Shown here piece by piece: positions 1 through 10,507 of a stretch of DNA of 64,000 nucleotides. The DNA is taken from positions 23,653,679 to 23,717,678 of the forward strand of contig JAKTNV010000004.1 of the NCBI GenBank assembly GCA_022747635.1, in the 5' to 3' direction. This stretch comes from Hetaerina americana (lineage: Eukaryota; Arthropoda; Insecta; Odonata; Calopterygidae). Position 1 is the stretch's first letter; each line of letters opens with the position of its first letter. The notes beneath the pieces were generated by a model. The model was not told where the DNA came from. It ran no database searches and saw nothing but the letters and a program-made list of their open reading frames with translations. The position numbers were made by a program, and so were the translations under genes.

Positions 1-588
1 TCATGCACGAGGTGTGAAGTTAACAATCACCAAAACCAGATCATGGTATTTAACAAAAGATGCATAAAAATTACAAGAAAATTTCTGTATATTAAAACAA
101 TGGCAAGGTATAAGAAGTGAGGTTATTTTAATTGGCAAAAAAATGGTACATTATAAAATATTTATGGAATGTAAAATAATAAGTTCATTAGCTTAGAACA
201 GCAAATGTAAACATAAAAAAATACTTGATTTTCTTACGGAGTTAAGTAACAGGAATTGATAAGTTAAAACTCCAAATATATACTTTTTTATTTATAAGCT
301 ATCTTTTATGCAGTGGGCTATCTTATATATCCTGTAAATCAATTTTCAAACTCTGCTGTGGCTAATGAATGGAGAACCAGCAAAAGTTTAGCATATACCG
401 ACTAGATGTAAAAGACCTGACGTTAACATTATTATAATTATTTATGCACACTCTACAACTGTTTTCTTTTTGATAACGTGTCTCCCGCTGCGGGACGACG
501 ACCGACTTTTGAATTGATGAAATTTCCCCATCCAATCTGTCAGTCACGTAGCTGGACCGATTATCGTGGTTAAGAGCAACAATTCAGA
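1..588. other. AT-rich sequence, nothing recognised
   Basis: AT-rich, with no long open frame and no repeat shared with the rest of the window. A short GC-rich patch lies near 480-510. The first recognisable sequence is the mariner end at 589. Confidence 0.6.
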
Positions 589-704
589 GCGCAACGAGTT
601 TCCCGCGTAGTAATAGGTTATTCTTCATGAGGAAAAACGTAACGCGTCAGTGCTCCGAGAAAAGATCTGTGGTTCGGATGCCTCTTTTTGTTTGTAGTGA
701 TTAG
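589..704 (+). mobile_element. mariner transposon, 5' untranslated segment, left of the LINE insertion
   Basis: This segment matches, in the opposite orientation, the right end of the mariner copy at 50.4-51.56 kb. Both contain the same run beginning GCGCAACGAGTTTCCCGCG, then TTCATGAGGAAA, then a run ending AGAAAAGATCTGT, then GTAGTGATTAG. In the other copy that last run leads straight into the transposase start codon. Here it is interrupted after GATTAG by LINE-A and resumes at 2325. The left boundary is where homology between the two copies stops; I did not identify a clean terminal inverted repeat. Confidence 0.75.
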
Positions 705-2027
705 ATATCGATAGAAGAAGGCTCAGTGCCTCGCGACTGGAAGCTAGCCCATATAACTCCCATCTATAAAGGCGGCGATAGGGATAAACCAACCAATTAC
801 CGACCCATTTCTTTAACATCGATCTCTTGTAAAATATTGGAACACGTTATTGTCACTAACATTATGAAATTTCTTGATAGTAGGAAAATACTAATCCACA
901 ACCAGCACGGATTTAGGAAAAGCAGATCTTGCGAAACACAACTTGGTCTCTTCATTCACGATATACTTAGATCGGGAGAAAACAACACCCAAGTCGATGC
1001 AGTATTCCTGGATTTCAAAAAAGCCTTCGACAAAGTCCCACACAATAAATTGTTACACAAACTTAAATACTATGGGATCAATGAGAAAATAATTAATTGG
1101 ATTAGGGACTTCTTGTCAAACCGCAAACAAATAGTAGTCATAGATGGGTTGTGCTCAACGGAGAGAGATGTTACTTCGGGCGTCCCCCAGGGAAGTGTAA
1201 TAGGGCCTCTTCTGTTCTTACTATACATAAATGACTTAAGCACACACGTTAGTAGCAATCTAAGGTTATTTGCTGACGACACGGTGATATACAGGGAAAT
1301 AAGGAGCCAACTAGATCGCGAGCTACTCTCTAGAGACTTAGACAATATCTCGGGATGGTGCAATAAATGGGGATTAACACTTAATATAGATAAATGTGCA
1401 GTTTTGAAATTTTGGAATAAAGGAAGCGAGGAACAGGATATAAACTACAAAATAGAGGGTTCAGTATTGACTACGGCAAATCAAGTTAAATATTTGGGGG
1501 TTGTTCTAACACCACGCCTTTCATGGGGAGCACATATCAGGACAATATGCGGATCAGCTTTAAAGAAACTTGGCTTCATAAAACGGGTGGTGGGGAAATG
1601 TAATGAAAAAGTTAAAGAGAGGTGTTATTTTGCTCTAGTTAGACCTCATTTGGAATATGCCGCAAGTATTTGGGATCCGTGGGAGAAAATTTGGCAAAAA
1701 GAATTAGATAAAGTCCAGAGAAAATCCGCTAGATTTGTTAAAAATTGTTATGATAAAAACACAAGTGTGACAGGTCTCTTAGGGGATTTAGGCTGGGAAC
1801 CACTTGAAGTGCGGAGAGAACAAGCGAGGCTTAGACTTTTAGAAAGGTTCAGAACAAACGAGTTTAAATATGACACTGAAGGAATTATAATGGCCCCACA
1901 CTACTTAGGTAGATCAGACCACAAAGATAAACTAAGGGAGATAGATTCCAAGACAGATAGGTACAAATACTCATTCTTTCCCCGAACAATCAGTAATCAT
2001 AATAGCAAGAAACCGAAGTCACTTTAG
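705..2027 (+). CDS. Reverse transcriptase of LINE-A (partial, 5'-truncated)
   Basis: RNA-dependent DNA polymerase that would copy LINE RNA into the target site. The frame is open from the truncation point to a TAG stop. A GTG-initiated stretch of 433 residues starts at 726, but that is not a natural start; the real protein would begin far upstream with an endonuclease domain missing here. Counting from 726, visible motifs are NYRPISL (24-30), LDFKKAFD with the first catalytic Asp at 96, SGVPQGSVIGPLLF (151-164), and FADD (182-185) with catalytic Asp 184 and 185. A later YLGV motif and the LVRPHLEYAA segment are typical of the thumb and C-terminal region of CR1/L2/jockey-like RTs. No internal stop or frameshift is seen, so this copy is much younger than its relatives here. 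A truncated copy is unlikely to be active by itself. Confidence 0.9.
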   Translation: MSIEEGSVPRDWKLAHITPIYKGGDRDKPTNYRPISLTSISCKILEHVIVTNIMKFLDSRKILIHNQHGFRKSRSCETQLGLFIHDILRSGENNTQVDAVFLDFKKAFDKVPHNKLLHKLKYYGINEKIINWIRDFLSNRKQIVVIDGLCSTERDVTSGVPQGSVIGPLLFLLYINDLSTHVSSNLRLFADDTVIYREIRSQLDRELLSRDLDNISGWCNKWGLTLNIDKCAVLKFWNKGSEEQDINYKIEGSVLTTANQVKYLGVVLTPRLSWGAHIRTICGSALKKLGFIKRVVGKCNEKVKERCYFALVRPHLEYAASIWDPWEKIWQKELDKVQRKSARFVKNCYDKNTSVTGLLGDLGWEPLEVRREQARLRLLERFRTNEFKYDTEGIIMAPHYLGRSDHKDKLREIDSKTDRYKYSFFPRTISNHNSKKPKSL

Positions 2028-2324
2028 AAATATTAAAAACGTTGAATTTACAAGTCGGAACAAAATTAAACACTATAGAGATGTTAGGTATACTTTCAGG
2101 TGCATGTGTATGTTAGTTGGTAGTTTGAGTGTTTGCATGTGTGTGGGGTGTAAGTGTTCATGCATGAATGTATGCCATGTTTTTTTTTTATATATGATTT
2201 TGTCGTTATTGCATGCGATTTTTTTTTTAATTATTTTTCTTTTCTAAATTATGGGTGGTGTCCTAGCACCCCCCGCCACACGCCCTTGCGGCGGCTTGCG
2301 GGGTATTGAGTAGATGTAGATGTA
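705..2324 (+). mobile_element. LINE-A: 5'-truncated non-LTR retrotransposon inserted in a mariner
   Basis: The insertion carries an open reverse-transcriptase frame, then about 300 bp of 3' untranslated sequence with GC-rich repeats (a CCCCCCGCCACACGCC region near 2270), and ends in tandem GATGTA units at 2311-2324 with no poly(A). The 6-bp sequence GATTAG lies on both sides (699-704 and 2325-2330), and the mariner sequence reads through once the insert is removed. The 5' end lies inside the coding region, as expected for incomplete target-primed reverse transcription. A short or microsatellite 3' tail fits CR1/L2/jockey-type LINEs; the exact clade is not determined. Decayed relatives lie at 25.91-26.42 kb and 41.15-43.44 kb. 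Confidence 0.85.
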
Positions 2325-3232
2325 GATTAGTGAATGGAAAAAATTAAGAATCGAGTAGTGATTAAATACTTCTTAAAGAAAGTTAAGAATGCAAAAGGAA
2401 ATTCATGCCGACTTTCAGAACACTCTGGGGGATCTGCGCCTTCATATTCAACTGTTGTTAAGTGGACAAACGAGTTAAGTTCGGTCGGGGCAGCTTAGAT
2501 GATGGTGCGCGTAATGGTTGGCCAAAATGTGCCAATACTCCAGGAATTATTGCAAAAGTGCATAAAGCGGTGATGGAGAATCGCCGACTGAATGTGCGAG
2601 AAACAGCTGAGCTGTAGGAATGTCATCTGAACGGGCATGTCATATTTTAACCGTGGAATTGGATATGAGAAAATCAATTTAAAAATGGATGCCTTCTTGA
2701 CGTAGGAATGTATCAGGATGGGAATTTACGAACACTTAGTAAACGGTTTTAAGAGCAACCAGCAAGATTTTCTACGCCGGTTACGCTTACCTCCTGGACC
2801 AACTACAGTAAAAGACAATCGAAAAAAGTCCAGGTTTGGCTGGGAAGAAAATTACCTTTCATTCAGACAATGCACGCCCACACACAAGCGTCTTTGCCAG
2901 TGCAAAACTACGTGAACTAAGATACTAATTGTTGCCACGCCTTCCTCATTCCCCTGATTTAGCTACATCAGATTTCCATCTTTTACCTAAGCTCAAAATT
3001 TTCCTCGGTGGACGGAGATTCTCTTAAAAAAAGAACTTACAGTCGAAATAGACGGGTATTTTTCAGGTCTGAAAGAATCTAATTTTCGAAATGGTATCAA
3101 GATACTGAAACAAAATGGACCAAGTAAGTTAGTCTACAGGGAGACTGAAATGAAAAATAAAAAAGTTTCCCAGAAGTAAGTCGCTCATTTATATTTTATT
3201 CCGAGAGCTTTTCAAATGGCCGTCGTGCGTGA
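2325..3232 (+). pseudogene. mariner transposase remnant, right of the LINE insertion
   Basis: The coding region begins at ATG 2334. The frame matches the transposase at 51437 (minus strand) through VIKYF, SAPSYSTVVKWTNE and a C-terminal part with SNQQDFLRRL. The order follows a mariner: N-terminal helix-turn-helix region, the RFxSNxQDFLRR segment, then a tail resembling the usual GIxKLxxRW end near 3060-3130. Frameshifts and stops break it throughout, starting with a stop around 2496. It cannot encode an active DD34D transposase. The right end is estimated from the last mariner-like 3' sequence, around the run GAGAGCTTTTCAAATGGCC near 3205. Confidence 0.8.
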
Positions 3233-3572
3233 AAGAATAATATATTAGAATTAATTATAATATATAGAATTTATATGGATATAACGATTTTTTTGCAATG
3301 GATATCGATTTTGTGTTATAAACTGACTCAAGAAGATAACAAAAAAATTAGATAATTTTTTTACTAATCAAATGTAGGTCAGCAAGTTTTGATAAAGTTT
3401 CTTAGATGACTATGGCACTGAATATTAGTTTAAAGTGTCCATCTAAACCCTAACTCCGAATAGTAGGCCAGGGCCAATAGTAATATTTGCATTAGGTATA
3501 GTTTACATTTCAAATTGTTATCAACCTGAAAAAGTCAAACGAGTTGCATAAGTAGCAATGAGAACCATTAGT
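3233..3572. other. AT-rich sequence, nothing recognised
   Basis: No coding signal, tRNA-like sequence or shared repeat seen. Confidence 0.5.
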
Positions 3573-3636
3573 CCTTATATATGTTTCTGTGTATATATGA
3601 GTATTTATTCGCCGTTTGGCGGGATTTCGTGTTTGA

Positions 3637-3679
<43 letters not shown>

Positions 3680-3683
3680 TAAC

Positions 3684-3715
<32 letters not shown>

Positions 3716-3718
3716 CAT

Positions 3719-3785
<67 letters not shown>

Positions 3786-3840
3786 CATGCGTGTGTATAT
3801 ATATATATTTATATATATACACACGCATATACATGCATAC
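3573..3840 (+). repeat. SINE-like 3' tail with compound TA/CA microsatellite
   Basis: Positions 3573-3645 are nearly identical to 5112-5180; both read through GAGTATTTATTCGCCGTTTGG and GGATTTCGTGTTTGAATGTG and then enter (TA)n. Here the microsatellite is compound: TA, then CA with a few interruptions, then TA, then interrupted TA/CG runs. The other copy has a tRNA-like head upstream, so this one looks like a 5'-truncated copy of the same SINE. Confidence 0.75.
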
Positions 3841-4935
3841 TATTTGCCGTCGGCATTTGCACAGTGTTTCTTGCCTATGTTGACTACCTGGTTAGGCCAT
3901 CGATGCTATGACAAATGAGCTCGTAAATTCCGTCGTCAGGCTTACGCAGCATCGATTTGTCAATTAAGACAATCCACGATACATAAAATTTCAATAAATA
4001 CGGATCGGGTGTATTACCCCTTCTTTATCTTGAATAAGATGAACACAAATTTAGTCTATTCCAATATATTCACATCATGCTAAGACATCCAAATACGTCA
4101 TTAGTGACGGGAAAGGATAAAAGTATATGGTTATAATATTTTAACATTAGTGATCATTAGTGATTCACCCCCAACTCTTTTGCGAAATGGCCCTCAGGCA
4201 GTTTGAATGGGAGTAATAGCATGTGTCATCGAATTACTGCGCCGACAACGTTATTTCTCATATACCAGGGTTTATGGGAAATAATTTCTCAGTGTCCGGA
4301 CGTGTAAAACAGCATGAACCCATAGGAGTAACTCGAACTTTACTTGCGAGTGCATGACAGCATAGCCCTAAGCGTTCCGTGATTGATTCGCCTTGGGATC
4401 GGAACGCGTGAAAAAGCAGCGCTAAAAATTGCAATCCACTGATCAAAACGATGCCTACGCTTCTCGTCGTTCTTAGTCATTAGATCACCGATTTATTTCA
4501 ATTAAGAGGCGTAGAAACTGTGCCGCAGATCAGTTGGTGGCAAGAAAAACTAACTCAAAGCGTCACTCCAATTTGTTCTTCCGAATGTGGCGCAGTTTAG
4601 CAAGTGCCATTAGGTTTTCAACACTCGTCTCATAGAGGAAATCTTTATGAGGGAGTCAGCTCTGCTCAGCAAACTGTACGCGAGCCAATAGCTACGTACC
4701 CGCGAATGATCAGGCAGCGAAGCTCAAGGCTATCAGCCAGCAAGAATAGTTGTGGTCAAAATAAGAAATGTTTATGACCATACTTGATCACCAGAATACG
4801 ATTTCCCTGCATCCCCGAAAGGCCAGATCTATCAGTCTTCAACTGTGGCTGTCAGGATGTGTACTTTTACCGAGAATAAAAAGTAATTCAGAATTTGTTT
4901 AATACGTGATTATGAGACTTGTGCATGGATATGCA
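3841..4935. other. Unassigned sequence
   Basis: Mixed base composition, GC-richer at 4240-4400 and 4500-4860, but without a convincing open frame or a repeat shared within the window. Confidence 0.5.
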
Positions 4936-5176
4936 CGTGTATGCTCTTAACCGGGCGGATGCTCTTTGGTTAAGAGCATCCGCCCGGCAAGTGGAAAGAT
5001 CCGAGATTCGAGTCCCGGTCAAGGAAATATTTTTACTCTTGTGATACGTTCGATTCCGCCTTCCCCACCTCTATTGTGTTCGTCCTTTATGTGTGTTCCT
5101 ATCCCTTTTCCTTATATCTGTTTCTGTATATATGAGTATTTATTCGCCGTTTGGCGGGATTTCGTGTTTGAATGTG

Positions 5177-5243
<67 letters not shown>

Positions 5244-5252
5244 ACACATACA
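4936..5252 (+). mobile_element. tRNA-headed SINE ending in (TA)n
   Basis: The head contains a D-arm-like hairpin (GCTCT/AGAGC) and a B box GATTCGAGTCC at 5005-5015, followed within 20 bases by a T5 run (ATATTTTTACTC). The sequence after the B box, CGAGTCCCGGTCAAGG, closely resembles the head of the 334-bp array unit (CGAGTCCCAGTCAAGG), so the two families probably share a tRNA-derived head. The body continues through ATTCGCCGTTTGGCGGG, shared with 3573-3645, and ends in a TA tract with CATG interruptions. The 5' boundary is approximate. Confidence 0.75.
4951..4987. repeat. Perfect 16-bp hairpin, 5-nt loop
   Basis: 4951-4966 is the exact reverse complement of 4972-4987, with loop TGGTT. The inner part coincides with the D arm of the tRNA-like SINE head; the outer ten base pairs extend well beyond a normal 4-bp D stem. 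Confidence 0.9.
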
Positions 5253-5261
5253 TAAAAATGA

Positions 5262-5420
5262 GACGACACAATAGAACACAAATAGAATAGCAATATTTAA
5301 AAGGACCGGCCTTCTCCGAGGCCTACTTCAAATAAGACTCTTGACTCGAAAGCTCGAACAATTTACCGTGTGAGTGTCCTTTTAAATGTTGCTATTCTAT
5401 TTGTGTTCTATTTTGCCGTC
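5262..5420. repeat. Foldback element with 45-bp inverted arms
   Basis: 5262-5306 and 5376-5420 are inverted copies with about three mismatches, separated by about 70 bases that contain a smaller GGCC-stemmed hairpin near 5308-5324. It lies between two TA tracts. There is no coding capacity. It could be a small foldback MITE or a palindromic part of a SINE cluster. Confidence 0.85.
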
Positions 5421-5458
5421 CTATTATTGTGCTGCTCGTGTGAGTGTTTCCGTGTAAT

Positions 5459-5460
<2 letters not shown>

Positions 5461-5534
<74 letters not shown>
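5461..5534. repeat. (TA)n microsatellite
   Basis: About 74 bases of uninterrupted TA dinucleotides directly after the foldback. Confidence 0.95.
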
Positions 5535-5538
<4 letters not shown>

Positions 5539-6786
5539 ACACATGTACACTAATTTATTTAAGTATATAAAATCGTAAAATTTTTACTGGAGGTAAATTG
5601 GCATGATAAACTATACTAAAGCAATAATATGGACGGAAAGAAAAAATTTACAACTTTGTACTCACAATTTTGTAACTACAATTTTTATTCCATAATGGAT
5701 GGGTTCCATATAGTGACATCTTAAATAATCTTTATAAATATGGGCGCCACTTACTTTACTTTACGATATTTTTTCTTATTATAATCGAATGCTTACTGCT
5801 ATGATATCAAAATTATTTAACGGAGTAGATACAGCTACAGATAACATACCTTCTGATAGGACCAGGTCTTAATTTCAAAAATCAATTGCGCATGCACTTA
5901 GTTATATCGAGTTTTGGGCGTGTACTGGTCAATGACGGAGGCCTTAACAAGCCTAGTCGTTTGAACTAATTTCTGTTTTTTTAATAAACTAATATCTTAC
6001 TACAAGGCATAAACTGTGTTATCTTTGAAAAAAATCTTATGGAGATAAAAATATCTTATTTGTGCATTTCTCATATTGGACGTTGCTTCGTCTATTTAAT
6101 ACCGACTTTCTACATCGAATATTTTAAGTTTTTGAAATTTGAAGTTTAGTTGCTGTTAGTGATGTCATAATTTTTCATTGAAGATCCGGCCCCTATTCAT
6201 GCACTGTGATGATTTTATGAAAAATATAGTTGAGTAAATATAAAATGCTTTATTTCAGTGGGTGGATATAAAACCAATTAATTTTGGTCTACTTTTTAAT
6301 CATAAAGAAAACAATTCCAATGGTGGGATTGGATTGAAAGCTGGATCTGAATAAAAAAAATATCGACTTTCCATTAATTTAGGAAATATGTATAACTCAT
6401 GGTTGTGAAATCGTTCCATGTTATTGGAAAAAAAACACTTCATAGTAATTTTCCACAATTTTCATCACGGTACGTTCGGTTTCGTCCATTTAACAATTAT
6501 TTGTCCCCTTAACCGCTGTAAAGACACAATGAGTCTGGGAAAGCTTAGACAAATTTTGAAAGGAATTTTTGAATATCTAGAGAAGGAAGAGGCAGGGGAA
6601 TTTTTCTTTCCTTTTTTTCCAAGGTAGAAAGTAAGTGAACAGGGAAAAGGGCGTTTAAAAATGATCACCTCACTAAAGATAAAGGAGAGATAATAAGGCA
6701 GTGTTGGGAAAAGCCGTTGGAAATGGGATTTTCTTTCCTTTATCAGTGAGAATATGGGGATTTCATTCCATCCCCCTCCTTTTACA
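5535..6786. other. AT-rich sequence, nothing recognised
   Basis: No coding signal or shared repeat. Open frames near 6418-6962 come from homopolymer-rich sequence and resemble no known family. Confidence 0.5.
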
Positions 6787-6833
6787 CTTTTTTTCCTCTT
6801 CCTTTCCCTCCTTTTTTCCCCCCACCTCCCTTT
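6787..6833 (+). repeat. Homopyrimidine tract
   Basis: Forty-seven uninterrupted pyrimidines, inside a longer C/T-rich stretch at about 6771-6845 with only isolated A residues. Long homopurine-homopyrimidine tracts can adopt triplex (H-DNA) structures; no gene is seen nearby. Confidence 0.8.
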
Positions 6834-6845
6834 TCCCCCCTCCCC

Positions 6846-9800
6846 GCCGAAAAGTGAGGCGTACAGGGTATATGCGATCAGACCATTATTGTCGGTCCTT
6901 AATGATGGCAGTCGACTGTCGAAATTGGTCGTACCGGAATGGAAAGGATGAAATATTGACAAGTGATTCGTTTCTATAAATTAAGGAAATAGTTAGATAT
7001 TCGTTACTCCCGGTCGATATTTTCTAAGCCTTACCCTACTCATTGTCGCTTTGTAATATTTACGATGAAAAATAATAATGAAATGCTACATTTATATGGC
7101 CAGGGTTTCAGATAAAACTCTCGCTAGTTGTTCTCATGCATGTTAACCTAACGTATATAGTAATGAATTCACGATTAAAATAGACTTAGAGAGAAAACAA
7201 TATGAAATCTTTCGCTTCTTCAACAAATTCTGAACGGCCGAGGCGATCAAACGTATTTATTCATTGATTAAAAACGCCGGTGACGTCGGTTTATTTATTA
7301 CCTGCACCATGCAAATTTCTTTTATGGGTGAGACCGGATAAAGCGGAAGGCCATCTGGGTCGAGAATCGAGGCAGCCACATTTGATTTGAAAGAACTTGT
7401 CTCTCTTTGACTGCACGCTGACCCGGCAGGGATACGGTCGGTGGCTCCTCCAGCCCACATCATCTTCCTCTTTCGTAGTCTCACCCCCTTTTAATAGGAA
7501 ATATTCATGAGAAAGTCATTTTCTACTTTCACTGAAATCTAATGTTCATCAAGCAAGCATCGACTACGGTGGCTGACAGAAAATGCCATCAAGTTCCGTC
7601 AAGTCAACAATAATCTTCCGGGGAATTATGGATCCAGAGTGCGTGGGTTCCCGGGTCGGATGAACTTTACCGGCGAAACCACCGCTATACTTTATCTTGA
7701 CAGGTTTCATCTTTCCACAGCACGGATAGAAATACGAATTTACTACTGCTTAAAGATTTTATCGGCTACTATTTACGAAAGGAAGCTGCGGGTATTCATT
7801 AAGCAGATTACCAGAATCATTTATGATCCTTTGAGAAGAGAGATGGCATAAGTACATCAGGAAGGAGAAAAATTGTTTGCTCTAAGATGAACATTAGATA
7901 TAGGTGCACATTATTATTTGTCGTAAGTTTGGTTTTCATGATTTTAAGTAGGTGGTATCGCATATCTTCAGAGCTAAAACTTCCCACTCCTTAGCCTCTA
8001 TACTCTACTCTAATTCAGCTGCCACGTCGTTGGACGTTTATAGGCAGTGAAGATCGATGTACTCCGTAATTAATTTCAGTTAAGAAACTTTGATAGGATC
8101 AACTGCATCGCCATTTCCCCTTTTTTTCACGACTTTAAGAGGAATTTAATAACCTACTTTACTACTAAGAAGCATTCCATTTTCAAAAATTATATCTCTA
8201 GAATAGCAAGTCTTTTCGACTATTTAAAGCCATTGTAATACATCTATAAAAATATCTCATGGCTCCTGCATGCCATAAAATCCTTCATCTTCTTGCATAT
8301 TCTTTAAGTTATCCGAAGTTCCAAGTTCCTAAATCTTGAACATAATGGTATTACATGGATATATGAATCACTTAGGAAGCTTATTTGATTGCAAATGCTG
8401 TTGCATGGCAGATTGAAAAGGCAACGATGTAAACATAGGACACTTGGTGACGGTATTTCTGAAAAGCGTTCATAAGAGAATAATGACGTTCCTTATCTTA
8501 CAGCTTTATCGTTTGCTAGAGGAACTCCCGCGTTCAATGTCCCCAGAAGTGAATTATACCGTAGAATTTCATTAAGACATAAGTCCTCTGCTCAAAGTTG
8601 TTTAATTGTCAGAGAAGTTATCGTTGCAAAGCAATGCCAAAACTAGAATAAAATTTGTTCCAATGGTAAAACTGACACAAAGAATTTTCTTATACCTCCA
8701 GAATCCCATAGAAATAATTCTCGACACGTCATCCGCCGAACTCCGCGCATGCACCGGATGGAAGGGGTGACATGAAACGAGTCGGGCAGGTGCCTTATTT
8801 GGCTTCTATGGAGAATCCTGAAGAAGGAACTCACATTTGAGAGTATACGCGTGTGGAATTTGAATGAGTACCGAGTCTCAGTGCGACGCCACCAATGCAC
8901 ATCACATCGTCGGCAGCGCCACTAATCTTGAACAGAAACGACCAAGACGGCTGCGTGGAAAGCTGCGAGAAGACTGCGACAGTAGATGTGAGGAAATGAC
9001 AGAGGCCATTATTTCACCTCAATTTAAACAGCCCGGCAATCAACTGAAACATGCGAGAGGGAAATACACCTTGTCGTATAAATCCCGGATTATGTTTAAT
9101 AAGCAGCTCACTGAGGAACCAAAAATTTTGTTTTATCTCTTAACGGTTGAATACACCCAATGAGGTCAAGAGAAACGCATCGCTTGCTTTGATCAGGTCG
9201 TATATTTTGAATGCTAGGGGTTTGAGGACACTGTTCATTGACAGCACCATAGAAAGGTGAGTCGCAGATCATATTCGAAAGTAAGCAATGGTTTCTTAAG
9301 CCAAAAATTAGAAATGCAATGATATGCTCTTTATGAAGTGATTGGTTAAAAAATAACAAAGAACCGGACTACAATTATTGATAATTCAATATCCACTGAT
9401 TCCTGAAAGATTCCACAACAGTATATTGCATCAAACTGTTAACATTCTTTTCATCAAGACTATCATTCTTCAATTTTGAACCCATCTGTATCCAAATGGA
9501 TTAATTGTTGTATGAAAACCCAAAATGAAATTGAATTGAATGAATTGGTGTTTGCACTAAACAAAGAAAATTGAAGAAAAAAGGGGAAAAATGTTTTCAA
9601 GTAACTGGATACTTAGATCAATATTCTATACCTTCATTAATTTACCAATTTTTTACTACAGTAATTGATTTTCACACAAAGCAATTGGTAGTTGTGTTCT
9701 CAGCGAATAGCATAGGAAGAAATACCAATATTGCATCGAAGAAACATTTCGATTTCAATATCTAAAACGGAAATACAAGTTCACAAGTCTTTCGAACAAG

Positions 9801-10493
9801 TTTTCAATTGGTTACCTGATAAATAGATTCAAAAGTGTGTGTGAGTATACCAAGATTATAATTGCCTTTTGAGAATTTTAAATTATACACACGAGGAACG
9901 AATTTGGGCATCAAAACATTGTTCTAAGGATAAAAAAAACTCCTTTAAAGATTTAACAGGAAGACACCTTATCCAAGATTAACTATAGTGAATTCTGATA
10001 CATTTTTATAAAGCATATATACAAGGGTTGATCTTTGTATAAAAAACTGAAAATGATTTGAATATGAAAACAATGTACATGACTTTTTTTTCAAACTTCG
10101 CATTGAACATTTTTTCCTAAAACTAACTGCATAGGAAACATTGTTTCATTCAATTTTTTGTCAAATATCAGTTTTACTTTCGAATTATTAGTGCTTCAGG
10201 ATAGAATTTTTGCAGAAATTAACATTCACCAAGACATCAGTTACACTCAAACCGTTGAGAGAAATGATGCTCAAAATAATCCGTCTTCTAAATGTATACA
10301 AGCCAGGCTAACTTATTAACCACTGTCAAATGATTCAGTAAGCTGTATACTTTCGAGAATAATTCCAAAGGTATAAAGCTTTTTTATATTATTAATTTGG
10401 TAAATGTCCTTAGCAATTAATGCCAAGTTCGTGGTTTGGAAAAATTTTTTTAAATTCATATTCTCTAGCGCACTAATATGAAACGTCCTCAAA
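6846..10493. other. 3.6 kb without a recognised feature
   Basis: AT-rich with moderately GC-richer patches near 7260-7480 and 8690-9010. Short open frames there (for example 8864-9163) resemble no family I know and show no splice-consistent gene structure I can defend. No repeat is shared with the rest of the window. Confidence 0.5.
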
Positions 10494-10507
10494 TAACAAT
10501 ACTTCAA
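10494..10507 (+). repeat. Left copy of 14-bp direct repeat flanking the array (probable target duplication)
   Basis: TAACAATACTTCAA lies directly before the first array base and recurs at 19309-19322 directly after the last. The sequence outside differs on the two sides. Length and placement fit target-primed retroposition. Confidence 0.8.

Noticed and set aside
3510..3918. Long open frames over TA/CA tracts here and at 5.1, 5.4, 22.4 and 27.9 kb
   Set aside because: Translation of dinucleotide repeats (YIYIYI) yields open frames by chance.
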